52,141 nucleotides of DNA from Ilumatobacter sp. (GCA_018666235.1 JABJAB010000020.1:1-52141); one strand, 5' to 3'. Positions 24,619 through 34,529 are shown, numbered from the stretch's first letter. Notes: generated by a model from the sequence alone, not told the origin. Translations and numbers: made by a program.

Positions 24619-26820
24619 ATGACGAAACCAGTGACCCCAAACATCCAGATGCCTCGATCTCATCGCGTCCGGCGCGCTCTGGTGCGCAGCGCCTGCGGCG
24701 CACTCGTGGTCGGTGTGGGCTGGTCGGCGATGGGAGATGCCGCTCACGCGCTCCCCTCGCCCACGCGGTCGCCAATCCTGGCGCAGAGCCTGGTCGGCTT
24801 GCGGCAGGGCGCTGCGGGTGTTGAGGTGAAGGCAGTGCAGAACGCGCTGCTGGCGGCTGGTGTCCCGGTCCCCGGTGGTGCTGATGGCAAGTTCGGTCCC
24901 GCAACAAGGAGCGCAGTCATCGACTTTCAGGGTCGAGAGGGAATTGCCCAGAGTGGTGAAGTTGATGAAGCGACCGCAGCTGCTCTCGGGCTGACGCGGA
25001 TCGATGCCGGAGATTCCCCTGCCTCAACGGCGGTGAATGGTCTGCAACAAGGAGCGAGCGGCGATGCGGTGAAGGAGCTGCAGCAGAAACTGTCAGCTGC
25101 CGGTGTGTATGTGCCAGGAGGCGCCGACGGCGTGTTCGGGTCGAGCACAAAGACCGCCGTTTCGAACTACCAACGCTGGAACGGTCTGCCCGTTTCGGGC
25201 ATCGTCGACGCAGCAACAGCGGCGAGGCTCGGGCTGTCCGGAGCTGCCACGACAACTCCCCCGGCCGCCCCGACCCCGCCTGCCACCGCGACCCCGCCTG
25301 CGGCAAATCCGTACGTGGGCCTTGCCCAAGGTGCCCGCAGCAGCCTCGTCAAGGATCTCCAGTCGGCGCTGATGGCTGCGGGTGTGAATGTCCGTGGCGG
25401 CGCCGACGGTGTCTTCGGTGCTGCGACGAAGTCAGCACTCGTGTCCTACCAACAGGCCAACGGTTTGGGTGTCACTGGTGTGGTCTTCGAGGCAACAGCA
25501 GCCAAGCTCGGCCTTGGCGCTGCTCCGGCCGCTCCGGCTCCCCCGGCTCCTCCTGCGGCGGCCGAGTCCCCGACGGCAGCGAATCCCTATGTCGGTCTCA
25601 AAGTCGGCGCCCGTGGGCCCCTCGTCAAAGACGTTCAGGCCGCGTTGATCGCGTCGGGTATCAACGTCCGCGGCGGTGCAGACGGCGTGTTCGGTAACGC
25701 GACCAAAGGTGCGCTGCTCTCGTACCAGCAGGGCAATGGTTTGGCTGCCTCCGGCGAAGTCGACGATGCAACGGCAGCGCAGCTTGCGCTCGGCAATGCT
25801 CCAGCGGCGCCCGCCGCACCTGCCGCTCCCCCAGCGGTGGTGTCAGGCAATCCGTACATCGGCCTCGCGGTCGGCGCGAAGGGCGACAGGGTGAAAGATC
25901 TCCAGAGCGCACTGATGGATACAGGACTGGTGGTTCGTGGTGGCGCCGATGGCATCTTCGGCAATGCGACCAAGTCGTCCTTGCTGGCATTCCAGGGCAT
26001 GAACGGCATCGCTCGAACCGGCGTGCTCACCAAGCAGGGGGCGCAGATCCTCAACCTCGGTGTGTCAACTCCGGCGAGCGCCCCATCGTCGGGACCCAAT
26101 GGGTTCGCCGGAACGCCGGAGGGTTTCCCGGTCAAGGGGGAAACGAGCGAGCGCGTGCGTGTGATGCAGCAGATTCTCATCGACTCGAAGATCAACGTCT
26201 TCGGGGGCGCAGACGGCTCGTTCGGCAACGCGACGGCCTCGGCGATCACGAAGTTCCAAGAGACCCATGGGCTGACGGTGACGGGAACCATCACTCAGGA
26301 AACGGCCGAGAAGATGGGCTTGGATGCGTCGAGCGCCACTCCCCCGCCGTCGTCGAGCAACGTCGTGATGGAGCGCTTCCCGATCCAAGGCCAGTGCTAT
26401 TTCGGCAACACGTGGCACGCCCCTCGTGGGGGCGGTCGCTTGCATGTGGGCGTTGACATCATCGCCGCCGAAGGCAAGCTCCTCTACGCCGTCGTTGACG
26501 GCACGATCAGCAAGCAGTACTGGGATCAGCCTGGCGCATTGTCCGGCAATGGTTTGCGTGTCGCTCAGGATGACGGGACGTACTTCACGTACTTGCACAT
26601 GAGTGGATTCGCTCCAGGCATCGAGGTCGGCACGAAGGTCCAAGCTGGTGACGTCATCGGCTTCGTGGGCAACACGGGCAGTAGCTCAACGGCACACCTG
26701 CACTTCGAGATTCATCCCGGAGGTGGAGCTGCGGTGAACCCGTATCCCTATATCAAGGCAATCGATGATTGCGGGAATACGACGCCGCAGTACCAGTCGT
26801 CGTTCGCCCCCGCGGTCTGA
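24619..26820 (+). CDS. Secreted peptidoglycan-binding protein with M23 endopeptidase domain
   Basis: A 733-residue exported cell-wall hydrolase. A basic N-terminus and a signal helix (about 20-45) precede six PG_binding_1 repeats of about 67 residues. Each carries a GGADGxFGxxT loop; repeats are separated by Pro/Ala linkers. The C-terminal LytM/M23 domain retains the zinc ligands His609 and Asp613 (HVGVD) and the HLH motif (His693, His695), so it should be an active peptide-crosslink endopeptidase. The repeats are very similar at DNA level, notably repeats 3 and 4. ATG has GAGGT five bases upstream. Confidence 0.92.
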   Translation: MTKPVTPNIQMPRSHRVRRALVRSACGALVVGVGWSAMGDAAHALPSPTRSPILAQSLVGLRQGAAGVEVKAVQNALLAAGVPVPGGADGKFGPATRSAVIDFQGREGIAQSGEVDEATAAALGLTRIDAGDSPASTAVNGLQQGASGDAVKELQQKLSAAGVYVPGGADGVFGSSTKTAVSNYQRWNGLPVSGIVDAATAARLGLSGAATTTPPAAPTPPATATPPAANPYVGLAQGARSSLVKDLQSALMAAGVNVRGGADGVFGAATKSALVSYQQANGLGVTGVVFEATAAKLGLGAAPAAPAPPAPPAAAESPTAANPYVGLKVGARGPLVKDVQAALIASGINVRGGADGVFGNATKGALLSYQQGNGLAASGEVDDATAAQLALGNAPAAPAAPAAPPAVVSGNPYIGLAVGAKGDRVKDLQSALMDTGLVVRGGADGIFGNATKSSLLAFQGMNGIARTGVLTKQGAQILNLGVSTPASAPSSGPNGFAGTPEGFPVKGETSERVRVMQQILIDSKINVFGGADGSFGNATASAITKFQETHGLTVTGTITQETAEKMGLDASSATPPPSSSNVVMERFPIQGQCYFGNTWHAPRGGGRLHVGVDIIAAEGKLLYAVVDGTISKQYWDQPGALSGNGLRVAQDDGTYFTYLHMSGFAPGIEVGTKVQAGDVIGFVGNTGSSSTAHLHFEIHPGGGAAVNPYPYIKAIDDCGNTTPQYQSSFAPAV

Positions 26821-26823
26821 GCT

Positions 26824-28287
26824 TCAGGCGCTCAGCCGTTCGGAGCGAAGCACTGAACGGCGGACCTTGCCAGCGTCGTCTCTGAGCGGGTTGTCGACAT
26901 ACTCGACCGAGCGCGGCAGTTTGTATGCCGCTAGCCGTTCGGCCAGAAAGCCCAGCAGGTCCGGTCGCGCGATGACAGCCTCATCAGCCTCGACGATGGC
27001 GTGGACGTCATTGCCTCGATCGTCGTTCGGAAGCCCGATCACGGCGCAAGAATGAACGTCCGGGTGTTCATTGAGAGCGTGCTCGACCTCAGCTGGATAG
27101 ATGTTTGCGCCCCCGCTCAGGATCATGTCGGCGACGCGATCGCCGAGATACAGATACCCGTCAGCGTCGAACCAGCCGATGTCGCCGAGCGATTCCCAAC
27201 CTCCATCCAAGGTCTTGGCCTCTGCGCCGAGATACTGATACGTCGGCGCCTCCCGTTCAGATCGCATCCACACCTCGCCTTCCTTGCCCGCGGGGAGGTC
27301 GTTGCCGTCGTCGTCGCAGATCTTCATTTCGCCAGTCGTGACGCGGCCGACTGAGCCGCGGTGTTCCAGCCACTCGGTCCCGGTGATGGTCGTGACCGCC
27401 TGGGCTTCGGTGCCCGCATACAGCTCGAAGATGCGCTCCGCTCCCAGCCAATCAATCCAGGCTTGCTTCAGCCACGCAGGGCAGGGCTCGGCGAGGTGCC
27501 ACACCACTCGCAGCGAGGAGAGGTCGAACCCCAAGCGCACGTCGTCGTCGAGGCGGAGGATGCGCTTCATCATCGTCGGGACCATGTACGCCACATCACA
27601 TCGATGGGCCTCGATCGACGCAAGTGTCGACTCGGCATCGAATCGAGGCAGCAGCACGACGTGGTTGCCGGCGAGGAGTGCCTGACACGCCCACACCGCA
27701 GGACCGTTGTGATACAGCGGCCCAGGCATCATGAGCGCACCCCCCTGCTGCAACCCGAGCGGGAGCGGAAGGTCGAGGTCGTAGACCGCCGGGTCGCCTG
27801 ACACGATCAGTTTCGGTCTGCCGGTGGACCCGCCGGACGTTGGAGCCTTCCAAGCAGGCGACGTTGCGTCCGGTAGCGGAGCGTCGGAGAGACTCGGATC
27901 GGGCTGATGACCGAGCGGCAGGGTCTTCGAGGTCGGTGGGAGGAGATCAACAGAGCCATCAGGGGCACCGATCACCACTTTGGAATTGGCAAGTTCCACG
28001 ATGGCGGCGAGCTCTCGGGGTGGGAGCTTCGCGGACGTTGGTTGAGGTATTGCTCCAACCATCCAGCAGGCCACATATGCAACGAACCAGTCGGTCGAAT
28101 TCGGCAACGAGACGGTGACGTAGTCGCCAACGCCAACTCCCAGGCCTTGCAACTCCCGTCCGAGTCGTGTGGCCGCTGACTGCAATTGTCGACGGGTCAG
28201 CGAGCTGTCGAGGCAGGTGACCGCGGGCCGGTCGGGATCTTCCGACGCGAGTGATTCGAGGCGGGCAGGGAACGACATCAACGCCAT
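26824..28287 (-). CDS. Acyl-CoA synthetase (AMP-binding family)
   Basis: A 487-residue ANL-superfamily enzyme that activates a carboxylic acid to its CoA thioester through an acyl-AMP. Core motifs: phosphate loop TSGGSTGRPK, YAGTEAQ (A5), GDIGWFDADGYLYLGDR (A7-A8) and the C-terminal lysine in DAGKVRRS (A10). It resembles fatty-acid and bile-acid CoA ligases; the substrate is not predictable. ATG 28287 given, a second ATG three codons in is possible. Its stop converges on the M23 gene with three bases between. Confidence 0.9.
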   Translation of the reverse strand: MALMSFPARLESLASEDPDRPAVTCLDSSLTRRQLQSAATRLGRELQGLGVGVGDYVTVSLPNSTDWFVAYVACWMVGAIPQPTSAKLPPRELAAIVELANSKVVIGAPDGSVDLLPPTSKTLPLGHQPDPSLSDAPLPDATSPAWKAPTSGGSTGRPKLIVSGDPAVYDLDLPLPLGLQQGGALMMPGPLYHNGPAVWACQALLAGNHVVLLPRFDAESTLASIEAHRCDVAYMVPTMMKRILRLDDDVRLGFDLSSLRVVWHLAEPCPAWLKQAWIDWLGAERIFELYAGTEAQAVTTITGTEWLEHRGSVGRVTTGEMKICDDDGNDLPAGKEGEVWMRSEREAPTYQYLGAEAKTLDGGWESLGDIGWFDADGYLYLGDRVADMILSGGANIYPAEVEHALNEHPDVHSCAVIGLPNDDRGNDVHAIVEADEAVIARPDLLGFLAERLAAYKLPRSVEYVDNPLRDDAGKVRRSVLRSERLSA

Positions 28288-28386
28288 TGGCAGAGTCTGT
28301 CCGGTGGATGGGCATCGCCCGGTGTCAGAGCGTCTGGCGGGCCGTGGTCGAGCGCCCGCGCGTCACTGGCCTAGCTTGGACACGTC

Positions 28387-28950
28387 ATGTGGAAACGTCC
28401 AACATCGGACCAGGTCGATCCGGACCCCGTTGAGATCACCATGTTCGTCACCAGTTTCGAGGCTCCGGCGCCGGCACCGGTGCCGGCGCCGAACCCGGAT
28501 GTCGAAGGCGACGAGCACACCGCGTTGGCCGCGGATCCGGTACTGCTTCGTCGGCAGGGCACCGGGACGTGGCCGAACGGCGAACGCGCAGTGCGCCTCG
28601 GTCACGCCGAGGAAATTCTGATCACGCTCCCGAGCAATCCATTCAGAGCGATGGATGTGGCACGAACTGGGCGCCCGTTTGTGCCCCCGATTCGTGGGCT
28701 GCGCGTCGCGCTCGACTCTCGGCGTGACGGCGACTTCGAGGTCTCGTGGAACGGTGCACTCCGTGCGCCGATTCGGTGGCGCAATGTCAGCCTTCGGCTC
28801 TATGCCTCGCCATCGTTGAACGTCACAGTGTTGACCATCGTGCCTGACAAGGCTCGACGGATCTCGAGCCGCTCGTTCGTGCGCGTGGGGCTCCGCGTCG
28901 CCCGCGAGCTCGCTGGGCAAATCGAGGGTCAGTTGGCAACTTCTTCGTAG
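28387..28950 (+). CDS. Hypothetical protein
   Basis: A 187-residue protein I do not recognise. Residues 25-36 are an Ala/Pro repeat (APAPAPVPAP), followed by a charged middle and a C-terminal half with alternating hydrophobic residues. No signal peptide, membrane helix or cysteine motif. The codon pattern looks coding and the ATG is the first in frame. Its end overlaps the glycosidase gene on the other strand by 22 bases. Confidence 0.6.
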   Translation: MWKRPTSDQVDPDPVEITMFVTSFEAPAPAPVPAPNPDVEGDEHTALAADPVLLRRQGTGTWPNGERAVRLGHAEEILITLPSNPFRAMDVARTGRPFVPPIRGLRVALDSRRDGDFEVSWNGALRAPIRWRNVSLRLYASPSLNVTVLTIVPDKARRISSRSFVRVGLRVARELAGQIEGQLATSS

Positions 28951-30662
28951 TAGCTCTGCAGCACCCCGAAAGCGAGCTTCCGTTCGCCTTCCTCGCTGAT
29001 CAGACCCTTCCGGTTGTATCCGTCCTGTATGCCGGGGAGGACCCGCACGGGTGCTCGGAAGTCCTTAAGAATCCACGGAGAGAGCCCGGCCACCTCTCCC
29101 CCGTTGCCGGTTCGATTGGCCTTGACCATTTCAATCTGGGCTCGGTAGAGCGCCGCTTGGTACTCCTCCGTCCAGATTTCGCCTTCGTCGCCGTGGTATC
29201 CGGCCTTGGCCCCGCCGCCCATCTCGGTGAACACGATCGGTTTGCCGAAGATGGAGCGCCATGTCGCTTCGGGGATGGTCTCGCGGTCGCCGTAATACCA
29301 CCCGAGGTATTGGTTGATCGCGATGACGTCGACCGCTGCACCGAGCGGATCATCGATGAGATGGTCGAGTTCCTGTGTCGGGAGTGTGAGCATCGCGGCG
29401 CTGATCAGGCGGGTCGGGTCGAGCTCGCGTGCGGTGTCAGCAAGCTTCGTGAGGAACGCCGTGCGTTCGGGGGACGGCAGCGTCTCATTGGCAACCGACC
29501 AGAAGATCACGGCTGCACGGCTGCGATCCCTGACGATCAGCTCCTCAAGTTGCTCCTGGGCGTTGCCCAGCACGTTGGGTTGGTCGAATGCGATGCCCCA
29601 GTACACGGGCAGTTCGCACCAGGCGAGGATGCCGCGACGATCGGCCTCTCGGACCATATGTTCGTCGTGTTGGTAGTGAGCGAGCCGCACGAAGTTGGCG
29701 CCCAGCTCCTGTGCCCAACCGAGCAGTGTCGATGCATGTTCGACGGTGTTGGCGCGGCGACCGCCCGATGGCGTCTCGGAGTGGATGGAGATGCCATGCA
29801 AGAACGTACGCGTGCCGTTGACCACGATGTCGGTGCCATCGGTCTCGACTGTACGGAACCCGACATCGTCGGTGACGTGGTCACGTTCGCAACTCCAGTG
29901 CACTTCGTGCAGGACAGGTGCTCCGGGGTTCCACCGCTCGGGGGCGATATCCAACTCAAAGGTGTGACTGACCGTCGTGTCGACGTTGAGGCTTGGAATG
30001 CGAAGCCGAACGTCGGAGTCTCCACCGCGCAACGTGACGCCACCGATCACTCGTCCATCTGGAGCCATCGTCAGCCAGGCATGCTGCATGAACACATCGG
30101 GCACAAACACCAAGTCGACGGCTCTGGTCAGCCCGCCGAAGTTCCACCAATCTGATCGCATGGCAGGGATCCGGTGGGGCTCGCGACGATTGTCGACCTG
30201 GATGACCAGAGAGTGCGCGCCGGCGGTCAGGCGTCCAGTCAACTCCACCGCGTACGGGCTGAAGCCTCCTGCATGGGTGGAGAGTTCCTCGCCATTCAGA
30301 AACACGCGGCTGGTGTGGTTGGCGGCGCCGATGTGCAAAAAGATTCGACCCGTGGCGACCTGCACGGCTGACACCTCGACCGTTCGTCGATACCAGACGG
30401 TGCCCTCGTAGAAGTGCAGTCGCTCATCCTGTGTATTCCAGTCCCCGGGAACGGTCAGCGTTGGCGATGAGTCGAAGTCGTACTCCACTCGATCGCCTGG
30501 GTGACGCGGCCTGTGGTCGCGAAAAAAGCCCCGATCGTTGCGATCTCCGAGAATGCCGATGTAGCCCATCTCATAGGGGTCGACAATGATGTTCCACGCG
30601 CCGTTGAGCGAGATTCGGCTGCGCTGCAAAACGTTGGAGATATTGATCGTGCCGGTGTTCAT
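28929..30662 (-). CDS. Glycoside hydrolase family 2 protein (beta-glucuronidase/galactosidase-like)
   Basis: A 577-residue three-domain GH2 enzyme: jelly-roll N-terminus (about 15-185) with the FLNGEEL motif, an immunoglobulin-like domain (about 186-275) and a TIM barrel. The acid/base is Glu393 in VANETLP and the nucleophile Glu480 in VFTEMGGG. The layout is closest to beta-glucuronidases. No signal peptide, so it would act on imported glycosides. ATG 30662 was chosen; in-frame extension upstream has no family match. Divergent from the riboswitch-gcvP unit. Confidence 0.9.
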   Translation of the reverse strand: MNTGTINISNVLQRSRISLNGAWNIIVDPYEMGYIGILGDRNDRGFFRDHRPRHPGDRVEYDFDSSPTLTVPGDWNTQDERLHFYEGTVWYRRTVEVSAVQVATGRIFLHIGAANHTSRVFLNGEELSTHAGGFSPYAVELTGRLTAGAHSLVIQVDNRREPHRIPAMRSDWWNFGGLTRAVDLVFVPDVFMQHAWLTMAPDGRVIGGVTLRGGDSDVRLRIPSLNVDTTVSHTFELDIAPERWNPGAPVLHEVHWSCERDHVTDDVGFRTVETDGTDIVVNGTRTFLHGISIHSETPSGGRRANTVEHASTLLGWAQELGANFVRLAHYQHDEHMVREADRRGILAWCELPVYWGIAFDQPNVLGNAQEQLEELIVRDRSRAAVIFWSVANETLPSPERTAFLTKLADTARELDPTRLISAAMLTLPTQELDHLIDDPLGAAVDVIAINQYLGWYYGDRETIPEATWRSIFGKPIVFTEMGGGAKAGYHGDEGEIWTEEYQAALYRAQIEMVKANRTGNGGEVAGLSPWILKDFRAPVRVLPGIQDGYNRKGLISEEGERKLAFGVLQSYYEEVAN

Positions 30663-30733
30663 CGTGTGATCGTCGCACATCGGCGTGGAGGTACTACCCT
30701 TTGCAGTACAACTGAAACGCCGATCCACTCGAT

Positions 30734-30905
30734 CGGGAGAGCCGGCACATTGGTCGGCGCTGAAGGCGCAACCCACCCCGGCAATCGCTCAAGCACCCGG
30801 ACCGTTCGAGTGAGGCACGCTGGAAAGTGATCGATCGTTTGTCCATCGGACGTGCGCTTGTTCCGCCCACGGGGATCAAAACTCTCAGGCACAGATGACA
30901 GCGGG
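30734..30905 (+). promoter_or_regulatory. Tandem glycine riboswitch upstream of gcvP
   Basis: Two glycine aptamers are recognisable. Aptamer 1: GGGAGAG (30735-30741), GCTGAAGGCGCAA (30759-30771), CGCTCAAGC (30786-30794) and a following GGACCG. Aptamer 2: CTGGAAAG (30820-30827), a distal stem, a G-rich core with CAAAA, CTCTCAGGCA (30882-30891) and GATGACAG (30894-30901). These match the known glycine riboswitch class, which usually switches on glycine cleavage genes. The AGGAG site of gcvP lies 29 bases downstream. Exact stem limits need a covariance model. Confidence 0.85.
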
Positions 30906-30944
30906 GGCCGCCACCACGATCCGTCGTGTACCCAGGAGCCACTT

Positions 30945-33797
30945 ATGCCCACCCCGCTCAGTGATCTGTTTGAATCCGATGAATTCGTCCGTCGCCATGT
31001 TGGCCCGACCCCTGGCGATGTGGCCCACATGCTCGACGCTGTCGGCGTCGACTCCGTGGAAGCGCTGCTTGATCAGACCATGCCGGCCACGATCCGTTCG
31101 GGCGAACCGCTCGACCTCGCTCCCGCGGTTCCAGAACGCGAGGCGCTTCGTCGCCTCCGGGTGATTGCCGAGAAGAACCAACTTGTCACCTCGTTGATCG
31201 GGATGGGCTACACCGGCACGATCACTCCTCCGGTGATTGCACGAAATGTGCTCGAGAACCCGGCTTGGTACACCGCATATACGCCGTATCAGCCAGAGAT
31301 CAGTCAGGGCCGACTCGAGGCGATTCTGAACTTCCAGACGTTGGTCACCGAACTGACCGGTCTCGATGTGGCGAATGCATCGCTGCTTGACGAAGGGACG
31401 GCCGCTGCAGAGGCGATGACGATGGCCAGGCGCCAGTCAAAGGTCAAATCACAACGCTTCTTCGTACATGAGGACACTCACCCTCAAACGCTGGCAGTGC
31501 TCAGGACGCGGGCCGAGCCGGTGGGGGTCGAACTCCTGGTTGGCGAAGCTGCTCTGCTCGATGGTGTCGACGCCGGCGGAGTCTTCGGTGCGCTGTTCAG
31601 TGCACCGAGCTCATCGGGTGCCGTTGTCGATTGGACCGCCGACATTGCCAAGGTGCACTCAATGGGGGGCATCGCCGCGGTCGTGACCGACCCTCTCTCG
31701 TGCCTGCTGGTCACTCCTCCAGGGCAAATGGGCGCCGACATCGCGATTGGTTCGGCACAACGTTTCGGTGTGCCGATGGGCTTTGGTGGTCCACACGCAG
31801 CGTTTGTGGCAGCGCGCGAGAAAGCTGCTCGATCGATGCCTGGGCGCATCGTCGGCGTCAGTACAGATACAGCTGGCCGCCCAGCGCTCCGGCTCGCATT
31901 ACAGACCCGGGAGCAGCACATCCGGCGCGAGAAAGCGACATCGAACATTTGCACTGCGCAGGTGCTGCTGGCAAACATCGCTGGCCTCTACGCCGCATGG
32001 CACGGACGCGCGGGGCTGACCCGCATTGCGGAGCGTGTGCATCGACTCACCTCGATCGCTGCAGCAGGCTTGCGGGCTGCTGGTCATGAGGTGCTCAACG
32101 AAACGTGGTTTGACACCATCACGGTGCGCTCCAAGGACGTCGACGCGGCCATCGCCGCGGCGTTGGCCGCCGGATTCAACATTCGGCGGGTGAACGATGG
32201 AGTCTTCGGAGTGACCTTTGACGAGACGTCGACCCTCGAAACAGTATCGAGTGTGGTTGCTGCACTTGGCGGGCAGCCTGTCGACGATCCCGACTCAGCG
32301 CCTGATGGCATACCTGCAGCACTGCGGCGAACTGATGAGTTCCTCACGCAATCGGTGTTTGAGCGGTATCACAGTGAGCATGAGATGCTTCGCTACTTGC
32401 GTCGGCTCAGCGATCGAGACCTCGCCCTCGACCGGACCATGATCCCGCTCGGATCGTGCACGATGAAGCTCAACGCAACGTCGGAAATGGTGCCGATCAC
32501 GTGGCCGGAGTTTGCTGACATCCATCCCTTTGCTCCCATCGAGCAGGCTGCCGGATACGTCGAGATGATTGATGATCTGGCAGACCGGCTCGCGGTCATC
32601 ACGGGCTATGACGCAGTCAGTTTGCAACCCAACGCAGGCAGTCAAGGAGAATTCGCAGGCCTGTTGGCGATCCGGGCTTATCACCGCACCAACGGTGACG
32701 AACAGCGGACGGTGTGCCTGATCCCCTCGAGTGCGCACGGAACCAATGCTGCCAGCGCAGTGATGGCAGGTCTCGATGTGAAGGTGGTCGCATGTGATGA
32801 TCGCGGCAACGTCGACATGGCCGATTTGCGAGTCAAGCTTGCCGATGTGGGCGACACGTTGGCCGCCATCATGATCACGTATCCATCGACGCATGGCGTG
32901 TTCGAGGCCGATGTCAGCGAGTTGTGCGGTCTGGTGCACGATGCTGGTGGTCAGGTGTACGTCGACGGTGCGAATCTCAACGCGTTGGTCGGTCACGCTC
33001 GCCCGGGCAAGTTCGGGGCAGATGTGAGTCATCTCAACCTGCACAAGACGTTCTGCATTCCGCATGGCGGGGGTGGGCCGGGCGTCGGTCCGATTGGTGT
33101 TCGCAGCCATCTCCAGCCGTTTCTCCCCGGCCATCCGCTGGACGCGGAGTCGCCGGTTGGGGCGGTGTCGGCGGCCAATTTCGGTTCGGCTGGCATTCTG
33201 CCGATCCCGTGGATGTACCTGGAGATGATGGGCGCCGCGGGCCTGACTGACGCCACCAGCGTCGCCATCGTTGCCGCCAACTACATCGCCCATCAGCTCG
33301 ACCCGCATTTCCCGGTCTTGTACCGCGGCGAGCACGGACGGGTTGCTCACGAATGCATCATTGACGTACGCGACATCACCAAAGAGACCGAGGTGTCCGT
33401 CGACGACATCGCCAAACGGCTGATGGACTATGGGTTTCATGCCCCGACGATGAGCTTTCCCGTCGCCGGGACTCTGATGATCGAGCCGACCGAAAGCGAG
33501 ACGCTGCGCGAGATCGATCGCTTCTGCGCTGCGATGATTGCAATCAAAGGCGAGATCGATCTAGTTGCGTCCGGAGAGTCCGCCATCGAGGACAGCCCAC
33601 TTCGGCATGCGCCACATACGTCTGAGGAACTGCTCGGAGAGTGGAATCGGTCGTACAGCCGTGAAACCGGCGCATTCCCGCTGGACAGTCTCAGGGTCTC
33701 CAAGTACTTCCCCCCGGTCTCGCGTATTGACGGTGCCTATGGCGATCGGAACCTTGTCTGCAGTTGCGAGCCGCTTGAGGCGTACGCAAGCGGCTGA
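30945..33797 (+). CDS. gcvP: Glycine dehydrogenase (decarboxylating), P-protein
   Basis: A 950-residue single-chain P-protein with fused N- and C-terminal halves. It decarboxylates glycine and passes the aminomethyl group to lipoylated GcvH. Visible signatures: FVRRHVGP near the start, GSCTMKLNATSEM, SSAHGTNAASAVMAG and the PLP lysine in NLHKTFCIPHGGGGPG. ATG 30945 has AGGAG six bases upstream. It lies directly under the tandem glycine riboswitch. gcvT and gcvH are encoded on the opposite strand 1-5 kb away; no lipoamide dehydrogenase is in the window. Confidence 0.97.
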   Translation: MPTPLSDLFESDEFVRRHVGPTPGDVAHMLDAVGVDSVEALLDQTMPATIRSGEPLDLAPAVPEREALRRLRVIAEKNQLVTSLIGMGYTGTITPPVIARNVLENPAWYTAYTPYQPEISQGRLEAILNFQTLVTELTGLDVANASLLDEGTAAAEAMTMARRQSKVKSQRFFVHEDTHPQTLAVLRTRAEPVGVELLVGEAALLDGVDAGGVFGALFSAPSSSGAVVDWTADIAKVHSMGGIAAVVTDPLSCLLVTPPGQMGADIAIGSAQRFGVPMGFGGPHAAFVAAREKAARSMPGRIVGVSTDTAGRPALRLALQTREQHIRREKATSNICTAQVLLANIAGLYAAWHGRAGLTRIAERVHRLTSIAAAGLRAAGHEVLNETWFDTITVRSKDVDAAIAAALAAGFNIRRVNDGVFGVTFDETSTLETVSSVVAALGGQPVDDPDSAPDGIPAALRRTDEFLTQSVFERYHSEHEMLRYLRRLSDRDLALDRTMIPLGSCTMKLNATSEMVPITWPEFADIHPFAPIEQAAGYVEMIDDLADRLAVITGYDAVSLQPNAGSQGEFAGLLAIRAYHRTNGDEQRTVCLIPSSAHGTNAASAVMAGLDVKVVACDDRGNVDMADLRVKLADVGDTLAAIMITYPSTHGVFEADVSELCGLVHDAGGQVYVDGANLNALVGHARPGKFGADVSHLNLHKTFCIPHGGGGPGVGPIGVRSHLQPFLPGHPLDAESPVGAVSAANFGSAGILPIPWMYLEMMGAAGLTDATSVAIVAANYIAHQLDPHFPVLYRGEHGRVAHECIIDVRDITKETEVSVDDIAKRLMDYGFHAPTMSFPVAGTLMIEPTESETLREIDRFCAAMIAIKGEIDLVASGESAIEDSPLRHAPHTSEELLGEWNRSYSRETGAFPLDSLRVSKYFPPVSRIDGAYGDRNLVCSCEPLEAYASG

Positions 33798-33892
33798 TGC
33801 CGAAGCGTCTCAATCCTCGATGGCTCTGCCGGTGGTCGCACACTTCATCGTCATTCAGGGTGTCCTCGGCCGTGGCGAAGTAGGTTGGCGTG

Positions 33893-34525
33893 ATGGCTGA
33901 CAGTGACCCGCTCTCGCAGATGTTCAACCTGTTCGCGGCGCCACTCGCTGGCACGCTGCAATCCTTCGAACAGTTTCGCAAGGGTGTCGACGAGTTCCTT
34001 CGGGGTGTTGAGAACTTCAATCGCACGATGGAGAACCTGAACGAGACCACCGAACGAATCAACCGGTTGGTCACCGACGTCGAAGGCCCGATTCGTGCAG
34101 CGGTTCCGCAGATGACCCGCACGGTGAAGGCTGCTGACGACATGATGCAGGTCGTCAGCGGCCCGGCCATGGCTGCAGCACCTGGTCTTGAGCGGTTGGC
34201 CAAGACGCTGACCACGCCGGCGTTCACGCAGCTCCCTGACCAGTTGGGTCAGTTCAGCGACATTCTCGGTGATCTGCAGGCCCGTCTGGGCCCGCTCACG
34301 CAACTTGCCGAAACAGCGGGTGGCTTGTTTGGTGGCTTTCGTCGGCCGGGCGTGACCGGGGCGGCTCCGGCTCCGGAGCCATCCGCTCCGACTCCACCCG
34401 TGGCCGTGAAAAAGACGACCGCCAAGAAGGCGACGCCGCAGAAGAAGGCGACGCCTCAGAAGAAGGCAGCCCCAAAGAAGGCGACGCCGCAGAAGAAGGC
34501 AACCGCAAAGAAGTCAGACGAGTAG
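33893..34525 (+). CDS. Hypothetical protein with amphipathic helices and a histone-like Lys-rich tail
   Basis: A 210-residue protein. Residues 1-140 are predicted helical (PLSQMFNLFAAPLAGTLQSF, then a coiled-coil-like RTMENLNETTERINRL), resembling phasin-like actinobacterial proteins of unknown role. The last 50 residues are (K)KATPQKK-type repeats like histone H1 tails, likely to bind nucleic acid or polyanions. ATG 33893 used; a GTG directly before it is possible. It converges on gcvT. Confidence 0.7.
   Translation: MADSDPLSQMFNLFAAPLAGTLQSFEQFRKGVDEFLRGVENFNRTMENLNETTERINRLVTDVEGPIRAAVPQMTRTVKAADDMMQVVSGPAMAAAPGLERLAKTLTTPAFTQLPDQLGQFSDILGDLQARLGPLTQLAETAGGLFGGFRRPGVTGAAPAPEPSAPTPPVAVKKTTAKKATPQKKATPQKKAAPKKATPQKKATAKKSDE
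34424..34513 (+). repeat. Short tandem DNA repeat coding for a Lys/Ala tail
   Basis: Several imperfect copies of an 18-base unit (AAGAAGGCGACGCCGCAG-like) and shorter variants encode KKATPQ repeats at the end of the preceding protein. Slippage could change the copy number in frame. Confidence 0.7.
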
Positions 34526-34529
34526 CGGA

